A DNA stretch of 64,000 nt, from positions 1 through 64,000 of the forward strand of contig CAMDTB010000008.1 in the NCBI GenBank assembly GCA_945907245.1, in the 5' to 3' direction. Shown here one piece after another: positions 1-8,439 of this stretch. Origin of the DNA: Rhizobium sp. Q54. Its GTDB lineage: Bacteria; Pseudomonadota; Alphaproteobacteria; SMXS01. Position 1 is the first letter of the stretch, and every line of letters starts with the position of its first letter. A program made the position numbers and the translations under genes. The notes under the pieces are model-generated. The model ran no database searches. It was not told the origin of the DNA and worked only from the letters and a program-made list of their open reading frames with translations.

Positions 1-1471
1 CTGTTCGAGCCCTATGCGGGACAGGAGACCTACCGCGCCGTGCTCAATCCGGTGCGCCAGCCGGCGTTCGAGACCTTCAACAGCATCGCCGGCGGGTTTG
101 CCGTGCTGTTCGGCCTGACTGGCTTCCTGGCGCTGCGGCTGCGGCGGCAGGCCGGATTCTGGTCGGGCCTGTCGGCGGCGGTGCCGGTGCTGATCCTGTT
201 CATCTCCTACTGGCGCTGGACCGAGTTCCGCTCCGATCCGGGCTGGGCGGCCATCGGCCTGGCGCTGGCCGGCCTCGCCACCTTCGCCGCCGAGCGCCGC
301 CAGCTGACGCCGGCCGCGCTGGGGGCCTATGCCACCGGCGCCGTCGCCGCGCTCAGTCTCGCGCTGGCCATGGTGCTACGCGAAGCCTGGCTGACGGCGG
401 CGCTGTCGCTGCAGCTGCCGGCCATCGCCTGGATCTCGCTACGGCTGAACCTGCCGTTCCTGCGCCGGGTGGCGCTGGCGGTGGCGGCGGTGGTGCTGGC
501 ACGGCTGCTGCTCAACCCGTCGCTGCTGGACTATCCGCTGGATGGCTGGCCGCTCCTCAACTGGGTGCTGTATGGCTACGGCATTCCGGCGGTCGCGTTC
601 TGGTACGCGGCGCGGCGCTTCCTGCCACAGCGCGACGGGGATCACCGTGAAGGTGCTGGAAGCCGGCGCCATCGCCTTCGTGACCCTGCTGGTGACCTTC
701 CAGATCCGGCAGCTGTTCGCCGGGAGCCTGGGCGCGCCCTACACGCGGCTGACCGAGACCAGCGTGCAGACCGCGGCCTGGCTCGCCATCGGCTACGGCC
801 TCTATGTCCGGCGCAATCTGGGCGACCGCAAGGTGCTGGACATCGCGGCCATGGTGCTGCGCGGCATCGGCCTGCTGCACCTGGTGTTCGTGCAGGTGCT
901 GTTCCAGAACCCGCTGTGGTGGCATGTGGACGTGGGCGCGCTGCCGGTGTTCAACACGCTGGCGCTGGCCTATCTGCTGCCCGCCGTGTTCGCCGCGCTC
1001 TATGCGTGGTCGGCGTCGGCGCGCGGCGACAGGATCACCTTCTACGTCTCGGCCGTCGCGGCGCTGGCGCTGACCGTGCTGTGGCTGAGCCTGGAGGTGC
1101 GCCACGCCTTCCACGGCCGCTTCCTCGACAGCGACATTGTCACCAACGCCGAGCAATACACCTACAGCGCCGTCTGGCTGCTGTTCGGCGCGGCGCTGTT
1201 CGCGGCGGGGCTGAAGCTGGGCAACCGGCCGCTGCGGATCGCGGCGCTCGCCATCTTCGCGCTCACAGTCGCCAAGGCGTTCCTGTTCGACATGTCGAAC
1301 ATGACCGGCCTGTTCCGGGCGCTGTCGTTCCTCGGCCTGGGCGCGGCGCTGCTGGGCGTCGGCTACCTCTACCAGCGCTTCGTGCTGAAGCCCGAGGAGG
1401 ATGAGGATGGAGGCGGCGGGGAGCCGCCAATGGAAGCGTCGCCGCCGGCCGAGTCGCCGCCCGTCCCATAA
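1..1471 (+). pseudogene. DUF2339 multi-pass membrane protein, 5'-truncated and frameshifted
   Basis: C-terminal part of a large multi-pass inner-membrane protein resembling the DUF2339 family; its biochemical role is unknown. Reading is open from base 1, so the start lies outside the window. The first half reads in frame 1 (helices such as FAVLFGLTGFLAL). The second half reads in frame 2 and resumes the family-like text ITVKVLEAGAIAF through to a Pro/Glu-rich hydrophilic tail. The switch falls in a run of four G at 637-640; removing one G would join RRFLPQRDG directly to ITVKV. Beyond the switch, frame 1 becomes Arg-rich nonsense. This is either a genuine pseudogene or a one-base assembly/sequencing error. 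Confidence 0.8.
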
Positions 1472-1478
1472 TCTTTCA

Positions 1479-1568
1479 TGTCATCCCCGCGCACGCGGGG
1501 ACCCATGTCCATGCCGGATACGGGGTGGCCTGCACGGCGATGGATCCCCGCGCAAGGCGGGGATGACA
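1479..1568. repeat. Imperfect palindromic intergenic repeat (REP/MITE-like)
   Basis: A 90-base element lies between convergent gene ends. It is bounded by perfect 12-base inverted arms, tgtcatccccgc and gcggggatgaca, with a second pair of C/G-rich inner arms (ccgcgcacgcgg and ccccgcgcaagg). Such 'CATCCCCGC...GCGGGGATG' palindromes are typical dispersed repeats in GC-rich Proteobacteria. It may also act as a bidirectional terminator for the two convergent genes. No second copy is visible in this window. Confidence 0.65.
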
Positions 1569-1590
1569 AAAATAGGGGGAGTGCTGTTCC

Positions 1591-2367
1591 CTACCGCCCC
1601 GTGAACACCGCCTTGCGCTTCTCGACGAAGGCGCGCATGGCCTCCTTCGAGTCCTCGGTCTTGCCAAGCTGGCCGGTCATGCCCTGCTCGAAGCGATAAC
1701 CGTCGCGCAGGCTCATTTCCTCGATCTGGTTGAGCGCGTGCTTGGCGAGGCGGCTGGCGATGGGGCTCTTCGACGCGATCTCGCGCGCCAGGCCCATGGC
1801 GACATCCATCAGGTTCTCGGGCGTGGTGCATTCCTCGACGATGCCGAGGCGGTAGAGCTCGGGGCCGTAGACGCGCAGGCCGGTCAGCATCATCCGGCGC
1901 AGCCGCGAATGGCCGAACAGCCGCTGGGCATGACGGCCGCCGCCGAGCAGGCCGACGTCGATCTCAGGCAGGCCGAGGCAGCCCTTCTCCGACGCGACCA
2001 GGATGTCGCAGGACGCGGCGATGGCGAGGCCGCCGCCCAGCGCCGGGCCGTTGATCGCGGCGATCACCGGCTTCTGGCATTCCATGATGCAGTGATAGGC
2101 CTCGCGGGCGCGCCGGCTGCCCTGCCAGTGGTCGCCGGGCTTGCGCTCGACGCCGACCCGCGACTTGATGTCGGCGCCGGCGCAGAACACCTTGCCGGCG
2201 CCGGTCAGCACGGCGACCCGCACCTCGTCGCGGTCGCTGAGCGTGTCGAACGTCCACATCAGCTCGTCGAGCACCTGGGTGCTGTGGGCGTTGACGGGCG
2301 GATTGTCGATGGTGACCAGCGCGATGTGGTCGTCGACGATCTCGGTCTTGATGAGCTGCGGTTCCAT
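1591..2367 (-). CDS. Enoyl-CoA hydratase/isomerase (crotonase) family protein
   Basis: A 258-residue crotonase-fold enzyme acting on an acyl-CoA thioester in the cytoplasm. The two oxyanion-hole segments are clear: CAGADI (about 62-67) and GPALGGG (about 107-113). Of the two catalytic glutamates of true hydratases, the one after GGG is replaced (GGGLAIA, Ala where rat hydratase has Glu144). The second survives in LPEIDVG (about Glu135). It may therefore be an isomerase, hydrolase or other crotonase rather than a classical hydratase. The start is the ATG behind a GGGGAGAG ribosome site; the longer ORF in the track lacks such a site. It is divergent from the threonine aldolase gene. Confidence 0.85.
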   Translation of the reverse strand: MEPQLIKTEIVDDHIALVTIDNPPVNAHSTQVLDELMWTFDTLSDRDEVRVAVLTGAGKVFCAGADIKSRVGVERKPGDHWQGSRRAREAYHCIMECQKPVIAAINGPALGGGLAIAASCDILVASEKGCLGLPEIDVGLLGGGRHAQRLFGHSRLRRMMLTGLRVYGPELYRLGIVEECTTPENLMDVAMGLAREIASKSPIASRLAKHALNQIEEMSLRDGYRFEQGMTGQLGKTEDSKEAMRAFVEKRKAVFTGR

Positions 2368-2469
2368 GATCTCTCCCCGGGGTTGCGGCGCGTTCTGTTC
2401 CGGCATCGGACTTGCGCCTTCATGCGTGATTGGTACGTTAGCCACCTCGTCCTGAAACGAGAAGAGGTC

Positions 2470-3504
2470 ATGAACATCAAAACGCGCAGCTTTCTCAGCG
2501 ACAACAGCGCCGGCATCTCGCCCGAGATCCTCGCCGCCATCGGCCGCGCCAACGAGGGTTCGGCGCCCGGCTATGGCGCCGATCCGCTGACCGTGTCGCT
2601 GACCGAAAAATTCTCGGCGCTGTTCGAGCGGGACGTCGAGGTGTTCCTGGTCGCGACGGGAACGGCGGCCAACGCGCTGTCGCTGGCCGCGTGCTGTCCG
2701 CCCTGGGGCGCGGTGCTATGCCACGAACACGCCCATGTCATCCGCGACGAATGCGGCGCGCCCGAGTTCTACTCGGCGGGCGCCAAGCTGTTCGGCGTCG
2801 CCAGCGCGCATGTCCTGCTGACCCTGGAGACGCTGGAGAAGGCCTACCGGAACTTCCGCCTTAACGACCAGCACCAGACCCAGCCCGGCGCGGTCAGCCT
2901 GTCGCAGGCGACCGAGGCCGGCACGGTCTATTCGGTCAGGGAGGTGGCCAACATCACGTCCTGGGCGCGCGAGCGCAAGATGCGGGTGCACATGGACGGC
3001 GCCCGTTTCGGCAACGCCGTCGCCAGCCTGGACTGCACGCCGGCCGAGATCACCTGGAAGGCGGGTGTCGACATCCTGTCGTTCGGCGCGACCAAGAACG
3101 GCGCGCTCGCCGCCGAGGCAGTGATCGTGTTCGATCCGGCGCTGGCGAAAGACATGGCCTATCGCCGCAAGCGCGCCGGCCAGCTGCTGTCCAAGTCGCG
3201 GTTCTTCTCGGCCCAGCTGCACGCCTATCTGGATGGCGATCTGTGGCTGAAGAACGCGGCGCATTCGAACCGCATGGCCTCGGCCCTGGCCGACGCCTTC
3301 GACGCGCTGGGCTTCGACCTGGCACATCCGGTCCACGCCAACGAACTGTTCGTGCGCATGCCCGACGAGGTCGCCATGCGGCTGCGCGACGCCGGGTTCC
3401 TGTTCCTCGACTGGCCGACCGCGGGACCGGACGGACGGCGGCTGGTGACCAGCCCGGCGACCTCGGAAGACGATGTGGAAGCGTTGATCGAGCTGGCCGC
3501 CTAA
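2470..3504 (+). CDS. ltaE: Low-specificity L-threonine aldolase
   Basis: A 344-residue fold-type I PLP enzyme that cleaves L-threonine or L-allo-threonine to glycine and acetaldehyde. Visible features are the N-terminal FLSDNSAGISPEIL and YGADPL segments, the PLP-nitrogen Asp in HMDGARF (about Asp176) and the Schiff-base lysine in SFGATKNG (about Lys209). Family length is about 340-350, so it looks intact. The start MNIKTRS follows a GAAGAGGTC ribosome site. The 588-residue ORF in the track reads backwards through the neighbouring crotonase gene and is rejected. Its end overlaps the convergent DMT transporter gene by four bases. The symbol rests on family resemblance. Confidence 0.88.
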   Translation: MNIKTRSFLSDNSAGISPEILAAIGRANEGSAPGYGADPLTVSLTEKFSALFERDVEVFLVATGTAANALSLAACCPPWGAVLCHEHAHVIRDECGAPEFYSAGAKLFGVASAHVLLTLETLEKAYRNFRLNDQHQTQPGAVSLSQATEAGTVYSVREVANITSWARERKMRVHMDGARFGNAVASLDCTPAEITWKAGVDILSFGATKNGALAAEAVIVFDPALAKDMAYRRKRAGQLLSKSRFFSAQLHAYLDGDLWLKNAAHSNRMASALADAFDALGFDLAHPVHANELFVRMPDEVAMRLRDAGFLFLDWPTAGPDGRRLVTSPATSEDDVEALIELAA

Positions 3505-4466
3505 AGGTCCAGGGGCGCGCCCTGGCGCGGGTGCAGCTTGCCTGCCCTGGCCAGCCGGGATTCCCGGTAGGTCAGGTAGACCGTGCTGGAGAAGATCACC
3601 GCACCGCCGATCCACACCCAGACGTCCGGCACCTGGCCGAATGCCAGGTAGCCGATCAGCGCCGCCCAGACCAGCTTGGTGAAGTCGAACGGCATGACGG
3701 CGCTGGCCTCGGCCAGTTTCATCGACTGGGCGACCGCCATGGTGCCGGCGGTGCCGAGCAATCCGGTCAGCGCCATCCAGGCGAACTGCTCGCCGTCGGG
3801 CGCCTTCCAGACCAGCAGCGCCGGTATGGCCGACAGCAGCGCCAGCATGATCGACGACCACAAGGTGATGTTGAGCGACGTGTCGGTGCGCGACTGGACC
3901 TTGATCACCATCAGCGCCAGGCCCCAGATTGCCGTGCCGCCGAGCACGATCAGGTTGCCCAGGTTCATGTCATCCGATCCGGGCCGGATGATCAGCAGCG
4001 CCCCGACCACGCCGATGCCGAGCGCCGTCAGCCGCCGGGAATGCAGCCGCTCCTTCAGCATGAAGGTGGCGTAGAGGGTCACGAACAGCGGCAAGGTGAA
4101 GCCCAGCGAGGCAACGCTGGCGAGCGGCGCGACCGTGACCGAATAGAAGAAGCACAGCATGGACACGACGTTGATCACGCCGCGCAGCAGGTGCAGGTCG
4201 AACCGGCTGGTGCGCATCACGCCGATGCCATAGCGCATGACCAGCGGCACCAGCACCAGGATGCCGAAGACGTTGCGGAAGAAGGCGATCTCGAAGGGAT
4301 GCAGGCCCAGGTCCGACACGTGCCGGATCACCGCGTTCATGGACTGGAACATCAACGCCGAGAAGATCATCAGGCAGACGGCCTTGGCCGTCGGCGGCAT
4401 CAGCGTGATGGCGGCCTGAAGCTTCTGCAGTCCGTTGGCGGGCGCGGCTGGCGGCTCGTCGGCCAT
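3501..4466 (-). CDS. EamA/DMT-superfamily transporter
   Basis: A 321-residue drug/metabolite transporter with about ten hydrophobic helices in two EamA-like halves, for example MIFSALMFQSMNAVIRH near the start and LVWAALIGYLAFGQ in the second half. It sits in the inner membrane and the substrate is unknown. The ATG begins one base after the stop of the upstream PPOX gene (TGAGATG), so translation is probably coupled. There is no strong ribosome site of its own. The gene ends four bases inside the convergent threonine aldolase gene. Confidence 0.88.
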   Translation of the reverse strand: MADEPPAAPANGLQKLQAAITLMPPTAKAVCLMIFSALMFQSMNAVIRHVSDLGLHPFEIAFFRNVFGILVLVPLVMRYGIGVMRTSRFDLHLLRGVINVVSMLCFFYSVTVAPLASVASLGFTLPLFVTLYATFMLKERLHSRRLTALGIGVVGALLIIRPGSDDMNLGNLIVLGGTAIWGLALMVIKVQSRTDTSLNITLWSSIMLALLSAIPALLVWKAPDGEQFAWMALTGLLGTAGTMAVAQSMKLAEASAVMPFDFTKLVWAALIGYLAFGQVPDVWVWIGGAVIFSSTVYLTYRESRLARAGKLHPRQGAPLDL

Positions 4467-4467
4467 C

Positions 4468-4878
4468 TCAGCGGATGACGCCGTAGACCTTTTCCGGATG
4501 GATGCGGAGGATGACGCGGTCCTGCTTGTCCAGCCAGCCCGGCAGATCCTCGGGCTCGGTCCAGCCGGTGCCCTCGATGTTGGCGAACACCTTCTTCGTC
4601 ATGGCAACGAGATTGTCCTTCTCCACCGTCGCCCGGCCCTCGACCGTCACGAAATTGAACGGCTCGCTGTTGGTGCAGCAGCAGACCGCGACGCGCGGGT
4701 CCCGCTCCAGCGACTTGCGCTTGAACGTGTAGCCGGGCGTGCTGATCACCAGCGTGTCGCCGTCGCGCGCATAGGCCACGAAGGTGCTCGACGGCGTGCC
4801 GCTCTTGCGCAGGGTGGTGACGACGGCCCAGCGATGGTCGGTGATGAATTGATCGAACTTCGGATCGTTCCCGATCAT
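4468..4878 (-). CDS. PPOX-class flavin-binding protein (pyridoxamine phosphate oxidase fold)
   Basis: A 136-residue split-barrel flavoprotein of the pyridoxamine 5'-phosphate oxidase superfamily, of the kind often annotated as a PPOX-class F420-dependent enzyme. Typical segments are HRWAVVTTLRKSGTPSST near the start, then FKRKSLERDPRVAVCCC and VTVEGRATVE. The cofactor (FMN or F420) and substrate cannot be decided from sequence. A nearby LLM-type oxidoreductase (31.9 kb) is compatible with F420 use but not proof. It is the first gene of a two-gene unit with the DMT transporter. The ribosome site is GGGGAATCAGC before the ATG. Confidence 0.82.
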   Translation of the reverse strand: MIGNDPKFDQFITDHRWAVVTTLRKSGTPSSTFVAYARDGDTLVISTPGYTFKRKSLERDPRVAVCCCTNSEPFNFVTVEGRATVEKDNLVAMTKKVFANIEGTGWTEPEDLPGWLDKQDRVILRIHPEKVYGVIR

Positions 4879-5075
4879 GCTGATTCCCCGGTTTTGTTAC
4901 CGGCGCAGACTAACCATTCATGCGTGCTGGAAAAAGTGAAAGTTCCGACATGCGCTGGCGCTGAAAAAACCAGAAAAAATTTATTGTCTCGAATACCGGG
5001 GGAGTCATACTGGCCCGACGGCGCGACGGGAAACGCGCCGCAGCCGAACCGGGACGTTGAAAGGAAGCTGGGGAA

Positions 5076-6365
5076 ATGAGCACCGCCGCCAAGGAGCCGT
5101 CGAGCGTCGACGACATCAACCTGTTCGATCCGGCCGTGCTGGTCGATCCGTGGGACGCCTATCAGCGGCTGCGCGACGATTCTCCGGTCCACTTCATGCC
5201 GGCCGCCAACATGCACGTCGTCACCCGCTACGACCTGCTGATGCAGGTGCTGCGCGACACCGACACCTATTCCAGCAATTTCGGGCCGTTCCTCAACGGC
5301 ACAAGGCAGCACTGGCTGGAGAACGCGGCCGCGCCGGTGCGCGAGAAATTCCTCGCGATCGCCAGCCAGATGCATCCGCCGGTCAATACCCTGCTGACCG
5401 CCGATCCGCCGACGCACCGGAAATACCGCTCGCAGGTGGACCGGGTGTTCACGGCCGGCAACGTGCGCAAGATGGAACCCTACATCCAGCAGATCATCGA
5501 CGAGACCATCGACAGCTTCATCGACAAGGGCGAAGTGGACTTCATGGAGGCCTTCGCCCTGCCCGTGCCGCTGCGGATCATCGCCGACCGGCTGGGCGTA
5601 GCGCCCGAGGACCGGCCATTCTTCTACGAGGGCGCGACCGTGGCCGCGTCGGGCCTGCGCCTCACCATGCATTCTGACGACGAGCTGCTGCGCCGGGCGC
5701 AGGTGATGGTGGATCTGCAGAACTTCATGGTCGGGCTGGTCGAAGCGCGCCGCAAGGACCCGCGCGACGACATGTGCACCATCCTGGGCGAGGTGCGGCT
5801 GGAGGACGAGGACCGGCCGCTGAACCCGGCCGAGACCTGGAGCATCCTCAACCAGTTCCTGGTCGCCGGCCACGAAACCACCACCAGCACCTTCGGCTGG
5901 GGCATGCTGCTGCTGTGCCAGAACCCGGAAATCCAGGAACAGCTGGTCGGCGACCCCAAGGCCGTGCGCACCTTCTGCGAAGAAGCACTGCGTCTCGAGG
6001 CGCCGGTGCAAGGCCTGCCCCGCGTGGTGACGAAGGACACCGAGCTGGGCGGCTACCCGCTCAAGGCCGGGTCCATGCTGATGCTGCGCTACGGCGCGGC
6101 GAACCGGGACGAGCGCCATTTCGAGTGCCCGGTGCAGGTGGACATCCACCGCAAGAACGCCGGCTCGCAGCTGGCCTTCGGCTCGGGCATCCATCACTGC
6201 GTCGGCGCGCCGCTCGCCCGGCAGGAGCTGAACCTGGGCTTCCCCGCGCTGCTGTCCCGGATGAAGAACTTCCACCTGACACCCGGACACCCGGAGCCCA
6301 AGGCCGAGCCCAGCGTCATCCTGCGCAGCCTGCCGGAGCTGTATGTGCAGTTCGACAAAAGGTGA
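5076..6365 (+). CDS. Cytochrome P450 monooxygenase
   Basis: A 429-residue soluble bacterial P450 with all hallmarks: I-helix oxygen-binding motif AGHETT (about 265-270), K-helix ExxR in EEALRLE, and the haem-ligand motif FGSGIHHCVG, whose Cys is near residue 374. No membrane anchor is present, consistent with a class I enzyme needing ferredoxin and ferredoxin reductase. Neither is encoded nearby. The substrate is unknown. The ATG follows GCTGGGGAA. The long antisense ORFs over this gene are GC-bias shadows. Confidence 0.93.
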   Translation: MSTAAKEPSSVDDINLFDPAVLVDPWDAYQRLRDDSPVHFMPAANMHVVTRYDLLMQVLRDTDTYSSNFGPFLNGTRQHWLENAAAPVREKFLAIASQMHPPVNTLLTADPPTHRKYRSQVDRVFTAGNVRKMEPYIQQIIDETIDSFIDKGEVDFMEAFALPVPLRIIADRLGVAPEDRPFFYEGATVAASGLRLTMHSDDELLRRAQVMVDLQNFMVGLVEARRKDPRDDMCTILGEVRLEDEDRPLNPAETWSILNQFLVAGHETTTSTFGWGMLLLCQNPEIQEQLVGDPKAVRTFCEEALRLEAPVQGLPRVVTKDTELGGYPLKAGSMLMLRYGAANRDERHFECPVQVDIHRKNAGSQLAFGSGIHHCVGAPLARQELNLGFPALLSRMKNFHLTPGHPEPKAEPSVILRSLPELYVQFDKR

Positions 6366-6532
6366 CGTCGGATAAAAACCCGGGTTGACCTCCGGTCACC
6401 GAGACATCGCGGCCGGCTGCCGGGATCACCGACAATTTTTACGTGGATTTAACGCTTCCGGCGCCGCTTTCCCATGGCGAGCTAACGCGCGATTACGGCA
6501 CGAGAGGGTTCTGTTCGAAAAGGACCTCGATC

Positions 6533-8437
6533 ATGCCAAACGAAGCTCCGGAATCCCGTTCGCGGTTTGCCGCCCTGACCCTCGGGGCCATCGGTGTCGT
6601 TTATGGCGACATCGGGACTAGCCCACTCTATGCATTCCGCGAAGCGCTTGGGCAGGCGGCCGCGGGCGGGATCACGCGCGGGGAAATCCTCGGCGTGCTG
6701 TCGCTGGCGCTTTGGGCGCTGATCATCGTCGTCACCATCAAATACGTGCTCTTCCTGACCCGGGCCGACAATCATGGCGAGGGCGGTGTGCTGTCGCTGA
6801 TGGCGCTGGCGAGCCGAGCCACCGGCGGCAGATGGACCATAGTGCTGGTGCTGGGCGGCATCGGCGCGGCCATGTTCTTCGGCGACGCCATCCTCACCCC
6901 GGCACTGTCGGTCCTTTCGGCGGTCGAGGGTCTGGGCACCGTACCCGGCCTTTCGGGCGTCATGTCCAGGCCACTCATCCTCGGGGTCACGGTCGGCATC
7001 CTGCTCGGCCTGTTCCTGATCCAGTACCGTGGCACGGAGAAGGTGGGGCGCCTGTTCGGGCCGGTCTGCGCCGTCTGGTTCGCCGTGATGGCAGGGCTCG
7101 GGCTTTGGCACATCGCCGATTCGCCCGATGTACTGCTGGCGATCAATCCGCTCCACGGCGTGCGCTTCCTGTCGGAACACGGCGTCACCGGCCTGTTCGT
7201 GCTCGGCGCGGTCTTCCTGACGGTGACCGGCGCCGAGGCGCTGATCGCCGACATGGGGCATTTCGGCCGCCGCCCGATCCAGCTCGGCTGGCTGGCCTTC
7301 GTCTGGCCGGCACTGACGCTCAATTATCTGGGCCAGGGCGCATTCGCGCTGTCGGCTCTGCACGCCGCGGAAGCGGCCGGACAGCCACTGGCCAACACCG
7401 ACTGGTTCTTCCTGATGGCGCCCGATGCGCTCCGCGCGCCGCTGGTGATCCTGGCAACCTTCGCCACGATCATCGCCAGCCAGGCGGTGATCACCGGCGC
7501 GTACTCGCTGGTTCAGCAGGCCATCGCGCTGGGCTTGCTGCCCAGACTCACCATCCTGCGGACCTCCGAGGACAAGATCGGTCAGATATACGTGCCCGCA
7601 GTGAACTGGCTGCTGCTCGCCGGTGTGCTGGCGCTGGTGTTCTCGTTCAAGAGCAGCTCGGCCATGGCTATCGCCTACGGCATCGCCGTCACCGGCACCA
7701 TGGTCGTCACCACCTGCCTCGCCTTCATCATTATCTGGCGGGTATGGAAGTGGCGCTTCGCATGGGCGGTGCTCTTCATCGTGCCGTTCCTGGTCATCGA
7801 CCTGATCTTCCTCGGCGCCAACCTGATGCGGATCGCCGAGGGCGGCTGGGTGCCGATGCTGGTGGCGGGCCTCGTCGGCGTGGTGATCTATGCCTGGATG
7901 CGGGGGCGACGGCTGGCGATGCGCGGCTTCACGCAGGGCGTGCCCATGGACGAATTCGCAGGCAACCTCGAGCGCCGCCCGCCGACGGTCATCCCGGGTG
8001 TCGCGGTCTTCCTCACCCAGGACCAGGCGAACGTACCGCCCGCGCTGCTCCATAACCTCAAGCACAACAAGGTGCTGCACGAAACCAACATCCTGCTCTC
8101 GGTGGTGACCGAGGAAGCGCCCCACGTGCCGGCGCCGGACCGGCTGCGGATAAGCGGCTCCGGTCAGCGCTTCATGCACGCCACGCTGCACTATGGCTAC
8201 ATGGACAAGGTTGACGTGCCGAGCGACCTGGCGCGCAATGAGACGTGGCTCGCCGCGCGGGGCGGCACCTCGTTCTTCGTCGGGCGGAATGCCATCCGCA
8301 GATCGGCACGGCCGGGATTGCCGAGATGGATGACCATGCTCTACACGTTCCTGCACCGCAACGCCGCCGACCCGACCGAATTCTTCGGCATCCCGGCCAA
8401 CCGCGTCGTGGAACTGGGGACCCAGGTGGAGATCTAG
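6533..8437 (+). CDS. kup: Low-affinity potassium transporter Kup
   Basis: A 634-residue inner-membrane K+/H+ symporter of the Kup/HAK/KT family. The signature VYGDIGTSPLYAF sits at about residues 24-36, followed by about twelve helices and a soluble C-terminal domain from about residue 460. The start MPNEAPES is chosen because AAGGACC precedes it and because homologues begin just before the RFAALTLGAIG helix; the track ORF adds 30 unlikely residues. Two bases separate it from the kinase gene, so kup and the two-component genes probably form one operon. Confidence 0.93.
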   Translation: MPNEAPESRSRFAALTLGAIGVVYGDIGTSPLYAFREALGQAAAGGITRGEILGVLSLALWALIIVVTIKYVLFLTRADNHGEGGVLSLMALASRATGGRWTIVLVLGGIGAAMFFGDAILTPALSVLSAVEGLGTVPGLSGVMSRPLILGVTVGILLGLFLIQYRGTEKVGRLFGPVCAVWFAVMAGLGLWHIADSPDVLLAINPLHGVRFLSEHGVTGLFVLGAVFLTVTGAEALIADMGHFGRRPIQLGWLAFVWPALTLNYLGQGAFALSALHAAEAAGQPLANTDWFFLMAPDALRAPLVILATFATIIASQAVITGAYSLVQQAIALGLLPRLTILRTSEDKIGQIYVPAVNWLLLAGVLALVFSFKSSSAMAIAYGIAVTGTMVVTTCLAFIIIWRVWKWRFAWAVLFIVPFLVIDLIFLGANLMRIAEGGWVPMLVAGLVGVVIYAWMRGRRLAMRGFTQGVPMDEFAGNLERRPPTVIPGVAVFLTQDQANVPPALLHNLKHNKVLHETNILLSVVTEEAPHVPAPDRLRISGSGQRFMHATLHYGYMDKVDVPSDLARNETWLAARGGTSFFVGRNAIRRSARPGLPRWMTMLYTFLHRNAADPTEFFGIPANRVVELGTQVEI

Positions 8438-8439
8438 CC

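Noticed and set aside
1738-2469. N-terminal extension of the threonine aldolase ORF
   Set aside because: These codons lie antisense to the crotonase gene. The family start and ribosome site are at 2470.
4875-6290. 471-residue minus-strand ORF opposite the P450
   Set aside because: The P450 has all catalytic motifs on the plus strand; the antisense text is His/Gln/Val-rich and has no recognisable domain.
6482-8356. 624-residue minus-strand ORF opposite kup
   Set aside because: It mirrors the codons of kup. The His/Arg/Gln-rich text with no domain and the strong plus-strand gene mark it as a GC-bias shadow.
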